From NCBI RefSeq assembly GCF_030232885.1, contig NZ_JASPGD010000010.1, forward strand, positions 1 through 64,000: DNA of 64,000 bases, given 5' to 3'. Under the pieces are notes generated by a model that was given only the letters and a program-made list of their open reading frames with translations, made no database searches and was not told the DNA's origin. This stretch comes from Corynebacterium sp. MSK297 (GTDB taxonomy: Bacteria; Actinomycetota; Actinomycetes; Mycobacteriales; Mycobacteriaceae). The translations under genes and the position numbers were made by a program. Below are positions 16,217 through 25,131 of the stretch, piece after piece. How positions within the stretch are numbered: the first letter of the stretch is position 1; each line of letters opens with the position of its first letter.

Positions 16217-18754
16217 ATGTCTGAAGTTCAGCGCGCGTCCTTGGCAGAGGACGCACAAGATCGGTCGAAGCCGGTCCTCGCATTCAATAGTGCATGGGTG
16301 CAAGGTGTTGCACTCACCATGCTTTTCGGCTTTTTCGTCATGGGCTTTTTGGCATATCGAACTTACGATGCCTCCATGCCGCAGCCAGAAAAGATTGTTT
16401 CGCAGGAGTCCGGTGAGACCATCCTGACTTCTGAAGAGATCACCCATGGCCAGGAATTATTCCAGGCCCGCGGCCTGCAACAATATGGCTCTGTGATGGG
16501 GCACGGTGCATACCTGGGCCCTGATTTCACCGCGGAGTACCTGCGCATGGCCACTGAGCATGCCAAAGAGCAGAACTCAGCGAACGGTATCCCAGGCTTC
16601 ATCTCGCCGGAGGCAACGGAAGATGAAGCCATCGTCGAGGAATTCCGCACCAACCGGTTCGACGAACAAACTGGTGTGCTGGAGTGGACCCCGAATCAAA
16701 TCTCGGCATTCGAAGAAGCACAAAAACACTACCTGGACTATTTCGGTACTAACTCCGGTGTTCACGGTCTGCCGAAGGAGTTCATCAACAACGAAGATGA
16801 AATTCACGACCTCACCGGCTTTTTCGCTTGGACCGCGTGGGCTTCTGCTGCAGAACGCCCAGGCCATGATTATTCCTTCACAAACAACTGGCCAGCAGAG
16901 CCACGTGTGAACAACACTCCGACGGCGGACTTAGTTGTGTGGTCGGTGCTCTCGCTAATTGCACTGATCGGTGGTATCGGTCTGATCTTCGCCATCTACG
17001 GCCGCTGGTCGCGCCAGATTGGCTGGCACGCTGAAGAGACCCCAAACCTCGATTTCAAACAGCCCGGAGAAGTAAAACTCTCTAAATCGCAAAAAGTGGT
17101 TGCCTGGTTCGTTCTGGTCACCATGCTGCTGTTCCTCATCCAAGCGCTGCTGGGGGCCGCAGTACAGCATTACCGCGTGGAAATCGAAGGCTTCTTCGGA
17201 ATCCCGCTGCAAGAAATCTTGCCGTACAACGTCGCGCGTACATGGCACCTGCAATTATCCCTGCTGTGGACTGCCGGTGGTTTGCTGGCAGCCGGAATCT
17301 TCCTGGCACCATTCATTGCCCGCCGCGAACCTAAAAAGCAAGGCTGGCTGACATGGGCTCTGCTGGGCGCCATCGCCTTCGTCGTCTTCGGTTCCATGGC
17401 CTTTGAATGGCTCTCGTCCTTCGGCATCGTGCCAGAAGGCAGCATTTGGTCGCAGCAGTGGGAGTTTTTGGATCTGCCACGCTTCTTCCAGATCCTGCTG
17501 ACCATCGGCATGTTCCTATGGATCTTCATGATCTTCCGAACCCTGCACGGTCGCTTGAAAACCGAGCACAAGTCGAATATGCCGTGGTTGTTCTTCTTCT
17601 CCGGCCTGACCATCCCAGGTTTCTACGCCGTCGGCATGCTTGCAGGCTCGTCGACGCACCTGACTGTTGCAGAGTTCTGGCGTTTCTGGGTTGTCCACCT
17701 TTGGGTGGAAGACTTCCTGGAACTCTTTACGACGATCATGGTTGCCTATGTCTTCGTGTTGTTGGGTGTTATTCGCGAAAAGATCGCCCTGGGCATCATC
17801 TACTTGGACATCATTTTGTATTCCATTGGTGGCGTGATCGGCACCATGCACCATCTGTATTTCTCCGGTACTCCGGTCGAGCACATGGCGCTGGGTTCGT
17901 TCTTCTCTGCCGCCGAGGTGGTCCCGTTGACGCTGTTGACCGTCGAAGCCTGGACGTTCATGCAGCTTGGATCTAAACAGCGTGCGTCCGGCAAGCGACC
18001 GTTCCCACACCGTTGGGCTGTGATGTTCCTGGTTGCCGTTGGTTTTTGGAACTTCTTGGGTGCCGGCATCTTTGGATTCTTGGTCAACTTGCCAATCGTG
18101 TCGTACTTCCAGATCGGTACCGCCCTGACGGCCAACCACGCGCACGGCGCGATGATGGGTGTTTATGGATTCCTTGCCGTCGGCCTAGGCGTGTTCGCGC
18201 TCCGTTACCTGACACCTCCGAAGTACTGGTCGGATAAGTCGATGCAGTGGAGCTTCTGGCTGCTCAACATTGGCCTGCTGTGGATGGTCTTTATTTCGCT
18301 GCTGCCGTTAGGCACCTTGCAGCTCTACCACTCGGTTGCCGAAGGTTATGTTGAAGCTCGTTCGCTGGGGTACATCACCCAGCCGGATAACGCCCTGATC
18401 GAATGGCTGCGCCTGCCTGGCGACGTGATCTTCATGGCCGGTATTCCTGGCTTGATCTGGGGAGCATTCAAGGCCGTGCGTCATAGCGGTGAGATCCCAA
18501 CGATGGAAGATGAGCAAGAATTCCCGGTCACGCCACTGTTTAGCAAGGTGGAATCTGAAGAAAACCTGGAGCCCGTCGGTACTGGAGCACAGGGCCAAGG
18601 CTCTCCGGTTGGATTGGTCTCCGGTGGCCATGGCCGCGTCGACAACCGTACGGGCGCAGAAGTCTCGGATACACTGGATAAGCACAAGGCCAACAGCTCC
18701 ACCAAGTGGGGCGGTAGCTACAGCTCCGACAAGCGTGACGACGACGGCAAGTAA
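16217..18754 (+). CDS. norB: Quinol-dependent nitric oxide reductase (qNOR)
   Basis: An 845-residue single-chain qNOR. It reduces NO to N2O with electrons from menaquinol, detoxifying host NO. The N-terminal part has one membrane helix and a periplasmic cytochrome-c-like but haem-free domain (GHGAYLGPDFTAEYLRM). The following helices carry the haem-copper-type histidine sets: TWHLQLSLLW, VVHLWVEDFLELF, MHHLYFSG and NHAHGAMMG. The polar C-terminal tail is unusual in length. Start ATG 16217 (MSEVQRASL) was preferred over one 33 bases upstream. The next gene starts 15 bp downstream. I see no NsrR or NorR gene nearby. Confidence 0.95.
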   Translation: MSEVQRASLAEDAQDRSKPVLAFNSAWVQGVALTMLFGFFVMGFLAYRTYDASMPQPEKIVSQESGETILTSEEITHGQELFQARGLQQYGSVMGHGAYLGPDFTAEYLRMATEHAKEQNSANGIPGFISPEATEDEAIVEEFRTNRFDEQTGVLEWTPNQISAFEEAQKHYLDYFGTNSGVHGLPKEFINNEDEIHDLTGFFAWTAWASAAERPGHDYSFTNNWPAEPRVNNTPTADLVVWSVLSLIALIGGIGLIFAIYGRWSRQIGWHAEETPNLDFKQPGEVKLSKSQKVVAWFVLVTMLLFLIQALLGAAVQHYRVEIEGFFGIPLQEILPYNVARTWHLQLSLLWTAGGLLAAGIFLAPFIARREPKKQGWLTWALLGAIAFVVFGSMAFEWLSSFGIVPEGSIWSQQWEFLDLPRFFQILLTIGMFLWIFMIFRTLHGRLKTEHKSNMPWLFFFSGLTIPGFYAVGMLAGSSTHLTVAEFWRFWVVHLWVEDFLELFTTIMVAYVFVLLGVIREKIALGIIYLDIILYSIGGVIGTMHHLYFSGTPVEHMALGSFFSAAEVVPLTLLTVEAWTFMQLGSKQRASGKRPFPHRWAVMFLVAVGFWNFLGAGIFGFLVNLPIVSYFQIGTALTANHAHGAMMGVYGFLAVGLGVFALRYLTPPKYWSDKSMQWSFWLLNIGLLWMVFISLLPLGTLQLYHSVAEGYVEARSLGYITQPDNALIEWLRLPGDVIFMAGIPGLIWGAFKAVRHSGEIPTMEDEQEFPVTPLFSKVESEENLEPVGTGAQGQGSPVGLVSGGHGRVDNRTGAEVSDTLDKHKANSSTKWGGSYSSDKRDDDGK

Positions 18755-18769
18755 GCAAGCGAGATAGCA

Positions 18770-19558
18770 ATGGAATTACCTGCGGTATTTACCATCCTCA
18801 GTTCCATCTATGGTCTGTTCCTGCTCGCCGTGGCGTGGGGCTTTGACCGGATGGCTCGGTCGGCATCCAATCGCACCAATGGCGATAAGACAGGTGGATT
18901 CCGCTATATGGAATCCCACGATGCTTGGCAGTGCCCGGAAGACCAATGGCTGTGGCCTTCCAGCTTTGACCCAGAAAACCGCGTCATGCGTTACCGGGGT
19001 AACCCGACCGTGTGCAACACCTGCCCGGTCAAGCAATCCTGCACGATCAGTGCGAAAGGCCGCGAGGTTACCCGTCGGCTTGACCCGTGGCCACATTCGG
19101 AGACCGGACGTTTCCACCGTGGGGTTTCTTTGGCGGTGGCGTTGATGGGCTTTATTTTGCCGCTCATGTCATTGCTTGTGCATTCGTCGACCGCAGATTT
19201 GATGTTGACCGGTGGAGTGCTGGTCGTGCTGGTCGGTGGCACTATTCCTTTGGCGCGTCACCTGTGGTACACCCCGTCGAACTTCCCCGAAGAGCTGCCA
19301 TCGATGGATAATATCGAGGCCGAGGTTAATGCGGCCGTAGCTGATAAATACGGCGTGAAGTATCGTTCGACGAAAGAAGCCATCGCTGGCGTGCGTGACG
19401 ACGAAGTCTCGCGCCTTGCGAAGAAATACGGCTCCGAGCGCATTCGCGCAACCGGCGAAAACCACGACGAAGTAATTGCTGCAAAGTACAAGCACCACTA
19501 TCGGTCGGATGGCCAATCGCTGCGTCGGTCGCGCAGCAAACCAGTGGAAAACTCCTAA
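18770..19558 (+). CDS. NO-reductase-linked membrane protein with a four-cysteine motif
   Basis: A 262-residue protein with one N-terminal helix (4-24), a cytoplasmic or external segment with four cysteines (C55, C82, C85, C91: WQCPEDQW, then VCNTCPVKQSC), a two-helix hairpin (about 118-160) and a charged C-terminal tail. The C-x2-C-x5-C cluster could hold an iron-sulfur centre or zinc. It lies 15 bp after norB and is almost certainly in the same transcript, so a role in electron delivery to, assembly of, or sensing for the NO reductase is likely. No named family recognised. Confidence 0.75.
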   Translation: MELPAVFTILSSIYGLFLLAVAWGFDRMARSASNRTNGDKTGGFRYMESHDAWQCPEDQWLWPSSFDPENRVMRYRGNPTVCNTCPVKQSCTISAKGREVTRRLDPWPHSETGRFHRGVSLAVALMGFILPLMSLLVHSSTADLMLTGGVLVVLVGGTIPLARHLWYTPSNFPEELPSMDNIEAEVNAAVADKYGVKYRSTKEAIAGVRDDEVSRLAKKYGSERIRATGENHDEVIAAKYKHHYRSDGQSLRRSRSKPVENS

Positions 19559-19607
19559 AACACACAAGCCTCATTAGGCATAAAGATAAGGCACAGGCGA
19601 ACTTTTC

Positions 19608-20618
19608 ATGAGCGCACTAGTATTTTGGCCGATCATGGCATTGCTGGCATTGGGAGTGCTGGTGGTGATCATCAGCTATTCGTTTAAGGTCATCAAACAA
19701 TACGAAAGGGGAGTGGCCTTTCGGTTCGGGCACTTGCGCCCGTTGATGGAACCGGGCGGGCATTGGATCATCCCGGTGATTGACAAGATGGAACGCGTCG
19801 ACCAGCGCGTGGTTACGTTGACCATTCCGCCGCAGGAGATCATTACGAAAGACAACGTCTCGGTGCGCGTGAATGCCGTCGTCATGTTTGAGGTGACTGA
19901 TTCGATCAAAGCTGTGTTGCAGGTAGAAAACTATGCGGTCGCGACCTCGCAGATCGCGCAGACGACGCTGCGTTCGCTGCTGGGACGTGTCAGTTTGGAT
20001 GACTTGTTGGCGCACCGCGATGAGCTCAACGAGGATCTTCGACGCATCATCAATGGTCAAACGCACCGTTGGGGTGTAGAAACTCGGATTGTCGAAATCA
20101 AGGACGTGGAAATTCCGGAACTCATGCAGCGCGCCCTCGCGCGTGAGGCGGAGGCCGAGCGTGAGCGCCGTGCGAAAGTCATTTCGGCACACGGTGAACT
20201 GCAATCGTCGAAAGAGCTGCGTGAAGCGGCTGAGGAATTACAAAAGGCGCCAGCCGCTCTGCAGTTGCGCTACTTGCAGACCATCTTGGAGCTGGGAGCT
20301 GACCAGAACTCCACCGTGGTGTTCCCATTGCCCATCGATATTCTGGGTGGGTTCATGGACAACATGGGCAAATTCCAGCAGGGATTTAGTGATTTAAACC
20401 AAAACCTCAGCTCATTGGTGGGAAATAAGACTGATGAGCCGCCAATGAGTGACAACGACGACTCGCCTGCGAACAACAACTCCGATAGTGGCAAGCAGGC
20501 TGGTGAATTCACCTCGTTGGATCTGCGGCCAGAGAATGCCGAATACAAGCTTGACGACGGGTATGGCAAGGACGTCGACGGCGATAAAGGCGACGATAAA
20601 ACCGCCGACAAAGAGTAA
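19608..20618 (+). CDS. Slipin-type SPFH/Band 7 membrane protein
   Basis: A 336-residue protein with an N-terminal membrane helix (about 5-27) and a canonical SPFH domain: YERGVAFRFGHLRPLMEPGGHWIIP, then RVVTLTIPPQEIITKDNVSVRVNAVVMF, and a coiled-coil with AREAEAERERRAKVISA. The acidic, low-complexity C-terminal tail is poorly conserved. Slipins scaffold membrane microdomains and often pair with an NfeD protein; none is seen here. It follows the four-cysteine protein by 49 bp on the same strand, so it may support the NO reductase complex. Confidence 0.9.
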   Translation: MSALVFWPIMALLALGVLVVIISYSFKVIKQYERGVAFRFGHLRPLMEPGGHWIIPVIDKMERVDQRVVTLTIPPQEIITKDNVSVRVNAVVMFEVTDSIKAVLQVENYAVATSQIAQTTLRSLLGRVSLDDLLAHRDELNEDLRRIINGQTHRWGVETRIVEIKDVEIPELMQRALAREAEAERERRAKVISAHGELQSSKELREAAEELQKAPAALQLRYLQTILELGADQNSTVVFPLPIDILGGFMDNMGKFQQGFSDLNQNLSSLVGNKTDEPPMSDNDDSPANNNSDSGKQAGEFTSLDLRPENAEYKLDDGYGKDVDGDKGDDKTADKE

Positions 20619-20630
20619 TCGCGCGCCGCG

Positions 20631-21167
20631 TTATTCGCAGGCTACGCCGTCGTTATCACCATCAAGCTGTGAGCGATAGCCCGGATCGCCTGCGTGCAGG
20701 GGAGCGGCACCGGCTGCACGAGCAGCCGCGCAGTTGTGGAAATACGTCTCGCCGCTAGGTGCTGCCGGTGGAGCGGCAGGAGCGTCAGCGGGAGCAGGCG
20801 CCTCGATGTGTGCCGGTGCCACCGGTTGTTCGTTCATCTCGGGATTCGGCCCCTGAGCCTCCGGAGCTGGTGGCTGTTCCGCTGGTGGTTGCTGAGCGCG
20901 CGGGAATCGGTCGTCATAGCGTTCCGGGAGCACCGTGCCATTGCCACGCCCAGCATGTGCTTTAGTGTCAGCGGGGTTTTCCGCTGCGTCTTCAGCACGT
21001 GTTTCTTCCATCGACGATGCCGACACGGTTACAGTTTCCGTGAATGTTTCCGTAGATGTTTCGGTAACCATCGCTTGGCCCGTTGAAGAATCCACATCCG
21101 TGCACGACGCTAAGAAAATGCACGTGCTAGAAAGCGTCGCTAAGAGTGTTTTGTGCAGGGAATTCAC
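20631..21167 (-). CDS. Excalibur-domain lipoprotein
   Basis: A 178-residue secreted lipoprotein. The signal peptide ends in the lipobox LASC (Cys about residue 22). A Thr/Glu-rich and then Pro/Ala-rich spacer follows. The C-terminus carries an excalibur calcium-binding domain: YFHNCAAARAAGAAPLHAGD then LDGDNDGVACE, with the DxDxDG loop and two cysteines. Such domains occur in cell-envelope proteins and nucleases of Gram-positives; no enzymatic domain is present. Convergent with the slipin gene, with a 12-bp gap. Confidence 0.88.
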   Translation of the reverse strand: MNSLHKTLLATLSSTCIFLASCTDVDSSTGQAMVTETSTETFTETVTVSASSMEETRAEDAAENPADTKAHAGRGNGTVLPERYDDRFPRAQQPPAEQPPAPEAQGPNPEMNEQPVAPAHIEAPAPADAPAAPPAAPSGETYFHNCAAARAAGAAPLHAGDPGYRSQLDGDNDGVACE

Positions 21168-21212
21168 ATGTGGTCATATTTCCTGATGGCTACCTCTAAA
21201 GCAACTCTTACC

Positions 21213-21241
21213 TTGTTAAAAAAAATTGTGATGCATATAAT
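21213..21241 (+). promoter_or_regulatory. Strong promoter giving a leaderless transcript
   Basis: TTGTTA (21213-21218), a 17-bp spacer and a perfect TATAAT (21236-21241) precede ATG 21249 by only 7 bases. Transcription should start at or next to the A of the ATG, so the mRNA would have no leader. No Shine-Dalgarno sequence is present, in line with this. Confidence 0.75.
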
Positions 21242-21248
21242 GGTGTTT

Positions 21249-21857
21249 ATGACTATTGCAAAGACCTCTCGTCGCCGTACGCTCCGTTCCGCAGCCTTGG
21301 GCATCACCGCCGCATCCGCACTGGTGCTGGCCAGCTGCTCTTCTGATGAAGCCGCAGACACCGCGGCATCGTTAACCTCTGAGGCTGCCGAAGCCGCAGA
21401 ATCCGCCACTGAGGCGGCTGGCGAGGCCGCAGAGTCCGCCACCGAAAAGGCCAAAGAAGCCGGGGACAAAGCGATGCAGGCCATTGATACTGAAATGCGC
21501 GTGACCCCGGACCCAGACGCTGGTGTGGAAGCTGACAGCGAACTGAAGATTGAACTGTCTGGTTTGAACCCAGAGCAAGGCTACTACGTTGCCATTTGTG
21601 CTGACGAAGACGACGACGCCGAGGGTCGTCCACCACTATGCACCGGTGAGCATGGCGACGAAGCCACCCAGGCTTGGGTCAAGACTGAGGGTGGCACCGT
21701 GGACATGAACGAAGATGGCACCGCTGTAGTCACCCTGCGCGCCACCCCAACTGGCGAAGGCGTCGACTGCACCACCCAGGAATGCAACGTGCAGTTGTTC
21801 GGTGACCACAACGAAGGCTTCAAGCGTGTAGAAGAAACCGATATCAAGTTCGTTTAG
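21249..21857 (+). CDS. Lipoprotein with a neocarzinostatin-like Ig domain
   Basis: A 202-residue protein with a twin-arginine-like signal (SRRRTLRSAALG) and lipobox LASC. A long Ala/Glu/Ser helix follows (AAESATEAAGEAAESATEKAKEAGDKA), then a beta-sandwich-like C-terminal domain: LKIELSGLNPEQGYYVAICA, then PPLC, VDCTTQECNVQLFGDH. Paired cysteines and the G-L-x-P-x-x-x-Y-x-V-x-x-C pattern resemble the neocarzinostatin fold seen in actinobacterial surface lipoproteins. ATG 21249 was chosen from the leaderless promoter. It lies 115 bp upstream of the siderophore operon on the same strand; a link to iron uptake is possible but not shown. Confidence 0.7.
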   Translation: MTIAKTSRRRTLRSAALGITAASALVLASCSSDEAADTAASLTSEAAEAAESATEAAGEAAESATEKAKEAGDKAMQAIDTEMRVTPDPDAGVEADSELKIELSGLNPEQGYYVAICADEDDDAEGRPPLCTGEHGDEATQAWVKTEGGTVDMNEDGTAVVTLRATPTGEGVDCTTQECNVQLFGDHNEGFKRVEETDIKFV

Positions 21858-21924
21858 GGCTTAATATTTCCGGTGAGCGTTATATTTATTTATAAAGGCT
21901 TGCCATGTTCTGTTAAGCTTATGC

Positions 21925-21946
21925 TATTCTAAGTAGGCTACCCTGA
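21925..21946 (+). promoter_or_regulatory. Extended -10 with overlapping DtxR-like iron box
   Basis: TGCTATTCT gives an extended -10 element (hexamer at 21925-21930). A DtxR-like box at 21928-21946 overlaps it. Compared by eye with the consensus TTAGGTTAGSCTAACCTAA, about 12 of 19 positions match, including the centre TAGGCTA. Iron-loaded DtxR bound here would block the promoter of the siderophore importer whose first gene begins at 21972. Confidence 0.65.
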
Positions 21947-21971
21947 AAGGCGGGAAGCTGAAAGGACTATA

Positions 21972-22955
21972 ATGCTTAGCAGGAAAAACACCCGCGCACT
22001 GGCTACAGCCAGTGCGCTTGCTCTATTCGTGAGCGCTTGTAGTGGAGATAATTCCGCTGATACCTCAGCAGGCAATGAATCGTCCTCGTCGGATAGCGGT
22101 GAAGCCGTTGCTTTCGAACATCCCACAATTGAGGGACTCAGTCTAGAATTCGAGCAGACCCCCGAAAAATTGGTGATGGATTGCTATGCGTATAGCGCTT
22201 TGGACCATCTAAACATTACCCCAGACGCAATTTTCGGTTATGACTGCGATGATCCGTGGGTCATGGGCGATACCGATATCAGCAATATCGAGCAGATTGG
22301 CAAAGACGGCGAGATTGATATGGAAAAGCTTGCCGAGCTTCGCCCTGATGCTGTAATAGGGCATGGTGATGCCGACGGTTGGAGCTGGTTCGATGATGAT
22401 GTCAACAAGCAATTGGTGAGTGTCGCTACGTTTATCCCGCTCCCTGATGGCGACAGCATTGAAGAAAATATTGAAGGCACAGAAAAATTAGGTGAATTTC
22501 TCGGTGCCGACCTGAGCGATCAAAAACTGGTTCAGGCACGCGAAGATTATGAATCGGCTAAAGACGATTTCAGCGCTGCTGTCGAGGGCAAAGATCTTGA
22601 TTTCATGCTGGCTAGCCCAACAAAAGAAATGCTCTACACCGCTGTAGGGTTCAATCATGCAAACCTGCTCGAAGAGCTTGGTGCTAACATCGTCGGAGCT
22701 GAGTCGCCGACAGAAGGCAATCCATGGGGCAAGGTTGCATGGGAGGAAGCTAACACCTACCCGGCTGATGTCATATTGGTCGAGGGGCTGGATGATGAAC
22801 AGCCGTTTTCTGCTGAGCTGTGGGAGAGTTTGCCAGCTGTTGAACAGGGGCAGATTAGCGGATGGGCTTCCAAGGGCGCGATGACGTATTCCGCGTTTGC
22901 ACAGTGGTTGCAGGGGTTGGCTGAAAAAGTCAAAGACTTTGACAAGCTGAGCTAG
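21972..22955 (+). CDS. Iron-siderophore ABC transporter, binding lipoprotein
   Basis: A 327-residue type III (FecB/FhuD-like) binding protein. The signal peptide ends in the lipobox VSAC (Cys23). The two-lobed fold shows in EFEQTPEKLVMDCYAYSALDHL at the start and ELRPDAVIGHGDADGWSWF around the middle, with the long linking helix between. It captures a ferric siderophore or haem-like iron compound outside the membrane for the permease pair downstream. AAAGGA 6 bases before ATG 21972 is a good ribosome site. First gene of a four-gene operon (12-bp gap to the next) behind a DtxR-like box. Confidence 0.93.
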   Translation: MLSRKNTRALATASALALFVSACSGDNSADTSAGNESSSSDSGEAVAFEHPTIEGLSLEFEQTPEKLVMDCYAYSALDHLNITPDAIFGYDCDDPWVMGDTDISNIEQIGKDGEIDMEKLAELRPDAVIGHGDADGWSWFDDDVNKQLVSVATFIPLPDGDSIEENIEGTEKLGEFLGADLSDQKLVQAREDYESAKDDFSAAVEGKDLDFMLASPTKEMLYTAVGFNHANLLEELGANIVGAESPTEGNPWGKVAWEEANTYPADVILVEGLDDEQPFSAELWESLPAVEQGQISGWASKGAMTYSAFAQWLQGLAEKVKDFDKLS

Positions 22956-22967
22956 GGCTCATTCACA

Positions 22968-23966
22968 GTGCTTTCTCGCTTCCGAACGGCCGGGCTGGTT
23001 GTTCTCGTCATCGTCACGTTGGCGTCTTTACTGCTCAGCTTGGCGATCGGAGCCCGTTCGATCGCCCCCGACGATGTACTGCGTTACCTTTTTCACCCAG
23101 AACTCGGAGATCCCATTTCACAGGTGGTCTGGCAGTCGCGTGTACCTCGAACTATCCTGGTGGTTTTAGCGGGTGCGTCGTTGGGTGTGGCCGGCGGGCT
23201 CATGCAAGCAGTAACCCGCAACCCGCTGACTGACCCAGGAATTCTCGGTGTCAACGCTGGTGCATCATTGGCTGTGGTTGCAGGATTGGCCTTTGTGGGG
23301 CTCACCGATCTACGAAACTACATGTGGTTCGCGCTCGCCGGTGCTTTTATTACCTCGATTGTCGTTTTCATCGTCGGTAACACTGGAAAAAATCGGGGTA
23401 ATGCCGTGCGAATGACCTTGTCAGGTGTTGCCATTGGAGCAGTACTGAGCGGATTTAGTTCCGCAATTTTGCTGACCAATTCAGATGTATTGCGCCAAAT
23501 GAGGGGCTGGGCTGCAGGTACTACAGCTTCACAATCACTCGAGGATGCACTCTCAGTGGTTCCACTGATTGCGATTGGCCTCGTGATTGCATTTCTCAGC
23601 ACACGAGCCTTAGATGTATTGGCCTTAGGGGAGGCAAGTGCCGTTGCGATGGGGGCACGACCGAACCGAATCCGGTTGGTGGCTTTGGTAGCCATTACGT
23701 TGCTGGCGGGTGGTGCTACAGCGGCCACCGGCCCCATTGGCTTCGTGGGCTTGCTTGCCCCACACCTCGCCCGCATGATGGTTGGGCCGCATCAGGGGTG
23801 GATCACTGCATATTCAATGTTCTTGGGAACTCTCGTTGTTGCCGTAAGCGATGTGCTGGGACGAATCCTTTCTTCAGGTGAAGTGCCTGTTGGCGTAGTA
23901 ACCGCATTCATTGGTGCTCCAGTGCTCATCTGGATGGCGCGGCGATTCCGGCTGAATGAGTTATAA
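22968..23966 (+). CDS. Iron-siderophore ABC transporter, permease 1 (FecCD)
   Basis: A 332-residue FecCD/BtuC-family permease with about nine to ten membrane helices. It has the diagnostic RVPRTILVVLAGASLGVAGGLMQAVTRNPLTDPGILGVNAGAS block and the ATPase-coupling loop TAATGPIGFVGLLAPHLARM. It starts at GTG 22968, 12 bp after the binding protein, and overlaps the longest open frame of the second permease. Confidence 0.95.
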   Translation: MLSRFRTAGLVVLVIVTLASLLLSLAIGARSIAPDDVLRYLFHPELGDPISQVVWQSRVPRTILVVLAGASLGVAGGLMQAVTRNPLTDPGILGVNAGASLAVVAGLAFVGLTDLRNYMWFALAGAFITSIVVFIVGNTGKNRGNAVRMTLSGVAIGAVLSGFSSAILLTNSDVLRQMRGWAAGTTASQSLEDALSVVPLIAIGLVIAFLSTRALDVLALGEASAVAMGARPNRIRLVALVAITLLAGGATAATGPIGFVGLLAPHLARMMVGPHQGWITAYSMFLGTLVVAVSDVLGRILSSGEVPVGVVTAFIGAPVLIWMARRFRLNEL

Positions 23967-24063
23967 GGCTGACGTGAGCGCCGTAAAGAGCGGAATCGGC
24001 GGCGAAGCACGAAACGAGCGGATAGGATCCCGCGATCAGCAGTCAGCACAGACAGGAGAACTC

Positions 24064-25131
24064 GTGCATACAGCGCAGAGACTTGATTATGGAAGGCAAT
24101 GTTACGAGTTGCCTATTCCTGGGAAAACTCACGGCGTCTGGCGCATTGACGCGCGAGCGCTGTGGGTCAGTGTTGCGGTCTGGATCGCGATAATCGCATT
24201 AGGAATTTTTGCGCTTTTTACCGGATCTGCTTCAGTAACACCAGCCGAGACGTGGAATGCTGCGTTGGGGCGGGGAGATAGCTTCACCACGATGATCGTC
24301 GTGGAATGGAGAGCACCTCGCATCATTATCGCTGTACTCCTCGGCGCATCACTGGCTATGAGTGGATCTATTTTTCAAACACTCACAAACAACGCGCTCG
24401 GTTCACCGGATGTTATCGGCTTCCAAACTGGCTCTTATACCGGTGCATTATTCATCATGTTGGTGGTCGGAGGCAGCTCGATTAGCGTAATGATTGGGGC
24501 CCTGGTCGGTGGGATCATGACTGCACTGGTGGTATTTTTCCTATCGATACGCAATGGCAATACCCGTGGTGTGCGTTTAGTCATCGTTGGCATTGGAGTC
24601 AGTGCAATGTTGGCTTCATTGAATACGTGGCTGCTGCTGACCGCGACAGTAGAAGATGCTCTGATGGCAAGTTTATGGGGAGCCGGAAATCTATCCGGTG
24701 CTACCTGGTTTAATGTGTGGCTGATCGCCGGCGGGGCAATAATCTTCGGCATCGGCGCGGTATGCCTGTTACGTCCGATGCGCATTATGCAAATCGGTGT
24801 CCCCTTCGCTACCGCTCTTGGCTTGCATGTGCATCGGGTGCAGTTGCTTGCCATCGTGGTTGGCATCGGATTGGTTGCAATAGCTACGTCCACTGTCGGG
24901 CCGATTGCCTTCATTGCCCTCGCAGCTCCCCATATTGCCCGTCGTGTTGTGCGCCTCGACGGATTGGTATTAGGCACGTCTGCTGCCGTCGGAGCATTGT
25001 TGTTGTTATTGGCAGACGTTATTGCTCAGCGGATATATCCAGATTCACCGTTGCCGGTGGGCATTGTTACTGTCTCGATTGGTGGCATCTACTTTTTGTG
25101 GCTGCTGTTCCGGGAAGGAAAAGCGCGATGA
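24064..25131 (+). CDS. Iron-siderophore ABC transporter, permease 2 (FecCD)
   Basis: A 355-residue FecCD permease forming the heterodimer partner of permease 1. It shows VEWRAPRIIIAVLLGASLAMSGSIFQTLTNNALGSPDVIGF-type signatures and STVGPIAFIALAAPHIARR near the C-terminus. I chose GTG 24064 because AGGAGA precedes it by six bases; an upstream ATG at 23956 would add 36 polar residues overlapping permease 1. Its TGA overlaps the ATG of the ATPase gene (ATGA). Confidence 0.93.
   Translation: MHTAQRLDYGRQCYELPIPGKTHGVWRIDARALWVSVAVWIAIIALGIFALFTGSASVTPAETWNAALGRGDSFTTMIVVEWRAPRIIIAVLLGASLAMSGSIFQTLTNNALGSPDVIGFQTGSYTGALFIMLVVGGSSISVMIGALVGGIMTALVVFFLSIRNGNTRGVRLVIVGIGVSAMLASLNTWLLLTATVEDALMASLWGAGNLSGATWFNVWLIAGGAIIFGIGAVCLLRPMRIMQIGVPFATALGLHVHRVQLLAIVVGIGLVAIATSTVGPIAFIALAAPHIARRVVRLDGLVLGTSAAVGALLLLLADVIAQRIYPDSPLPVGIVTVSIGGIYFLWLLFREGKAR

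Noticed and set aside
24717..25127. Extended N-terminus of the siderophore ATPase
   Set aside because: The 137 extra codons lie in another frame of permease 2; the ATG at 25128 overlaps the permease stop and begins the conserved ATPase sequence.
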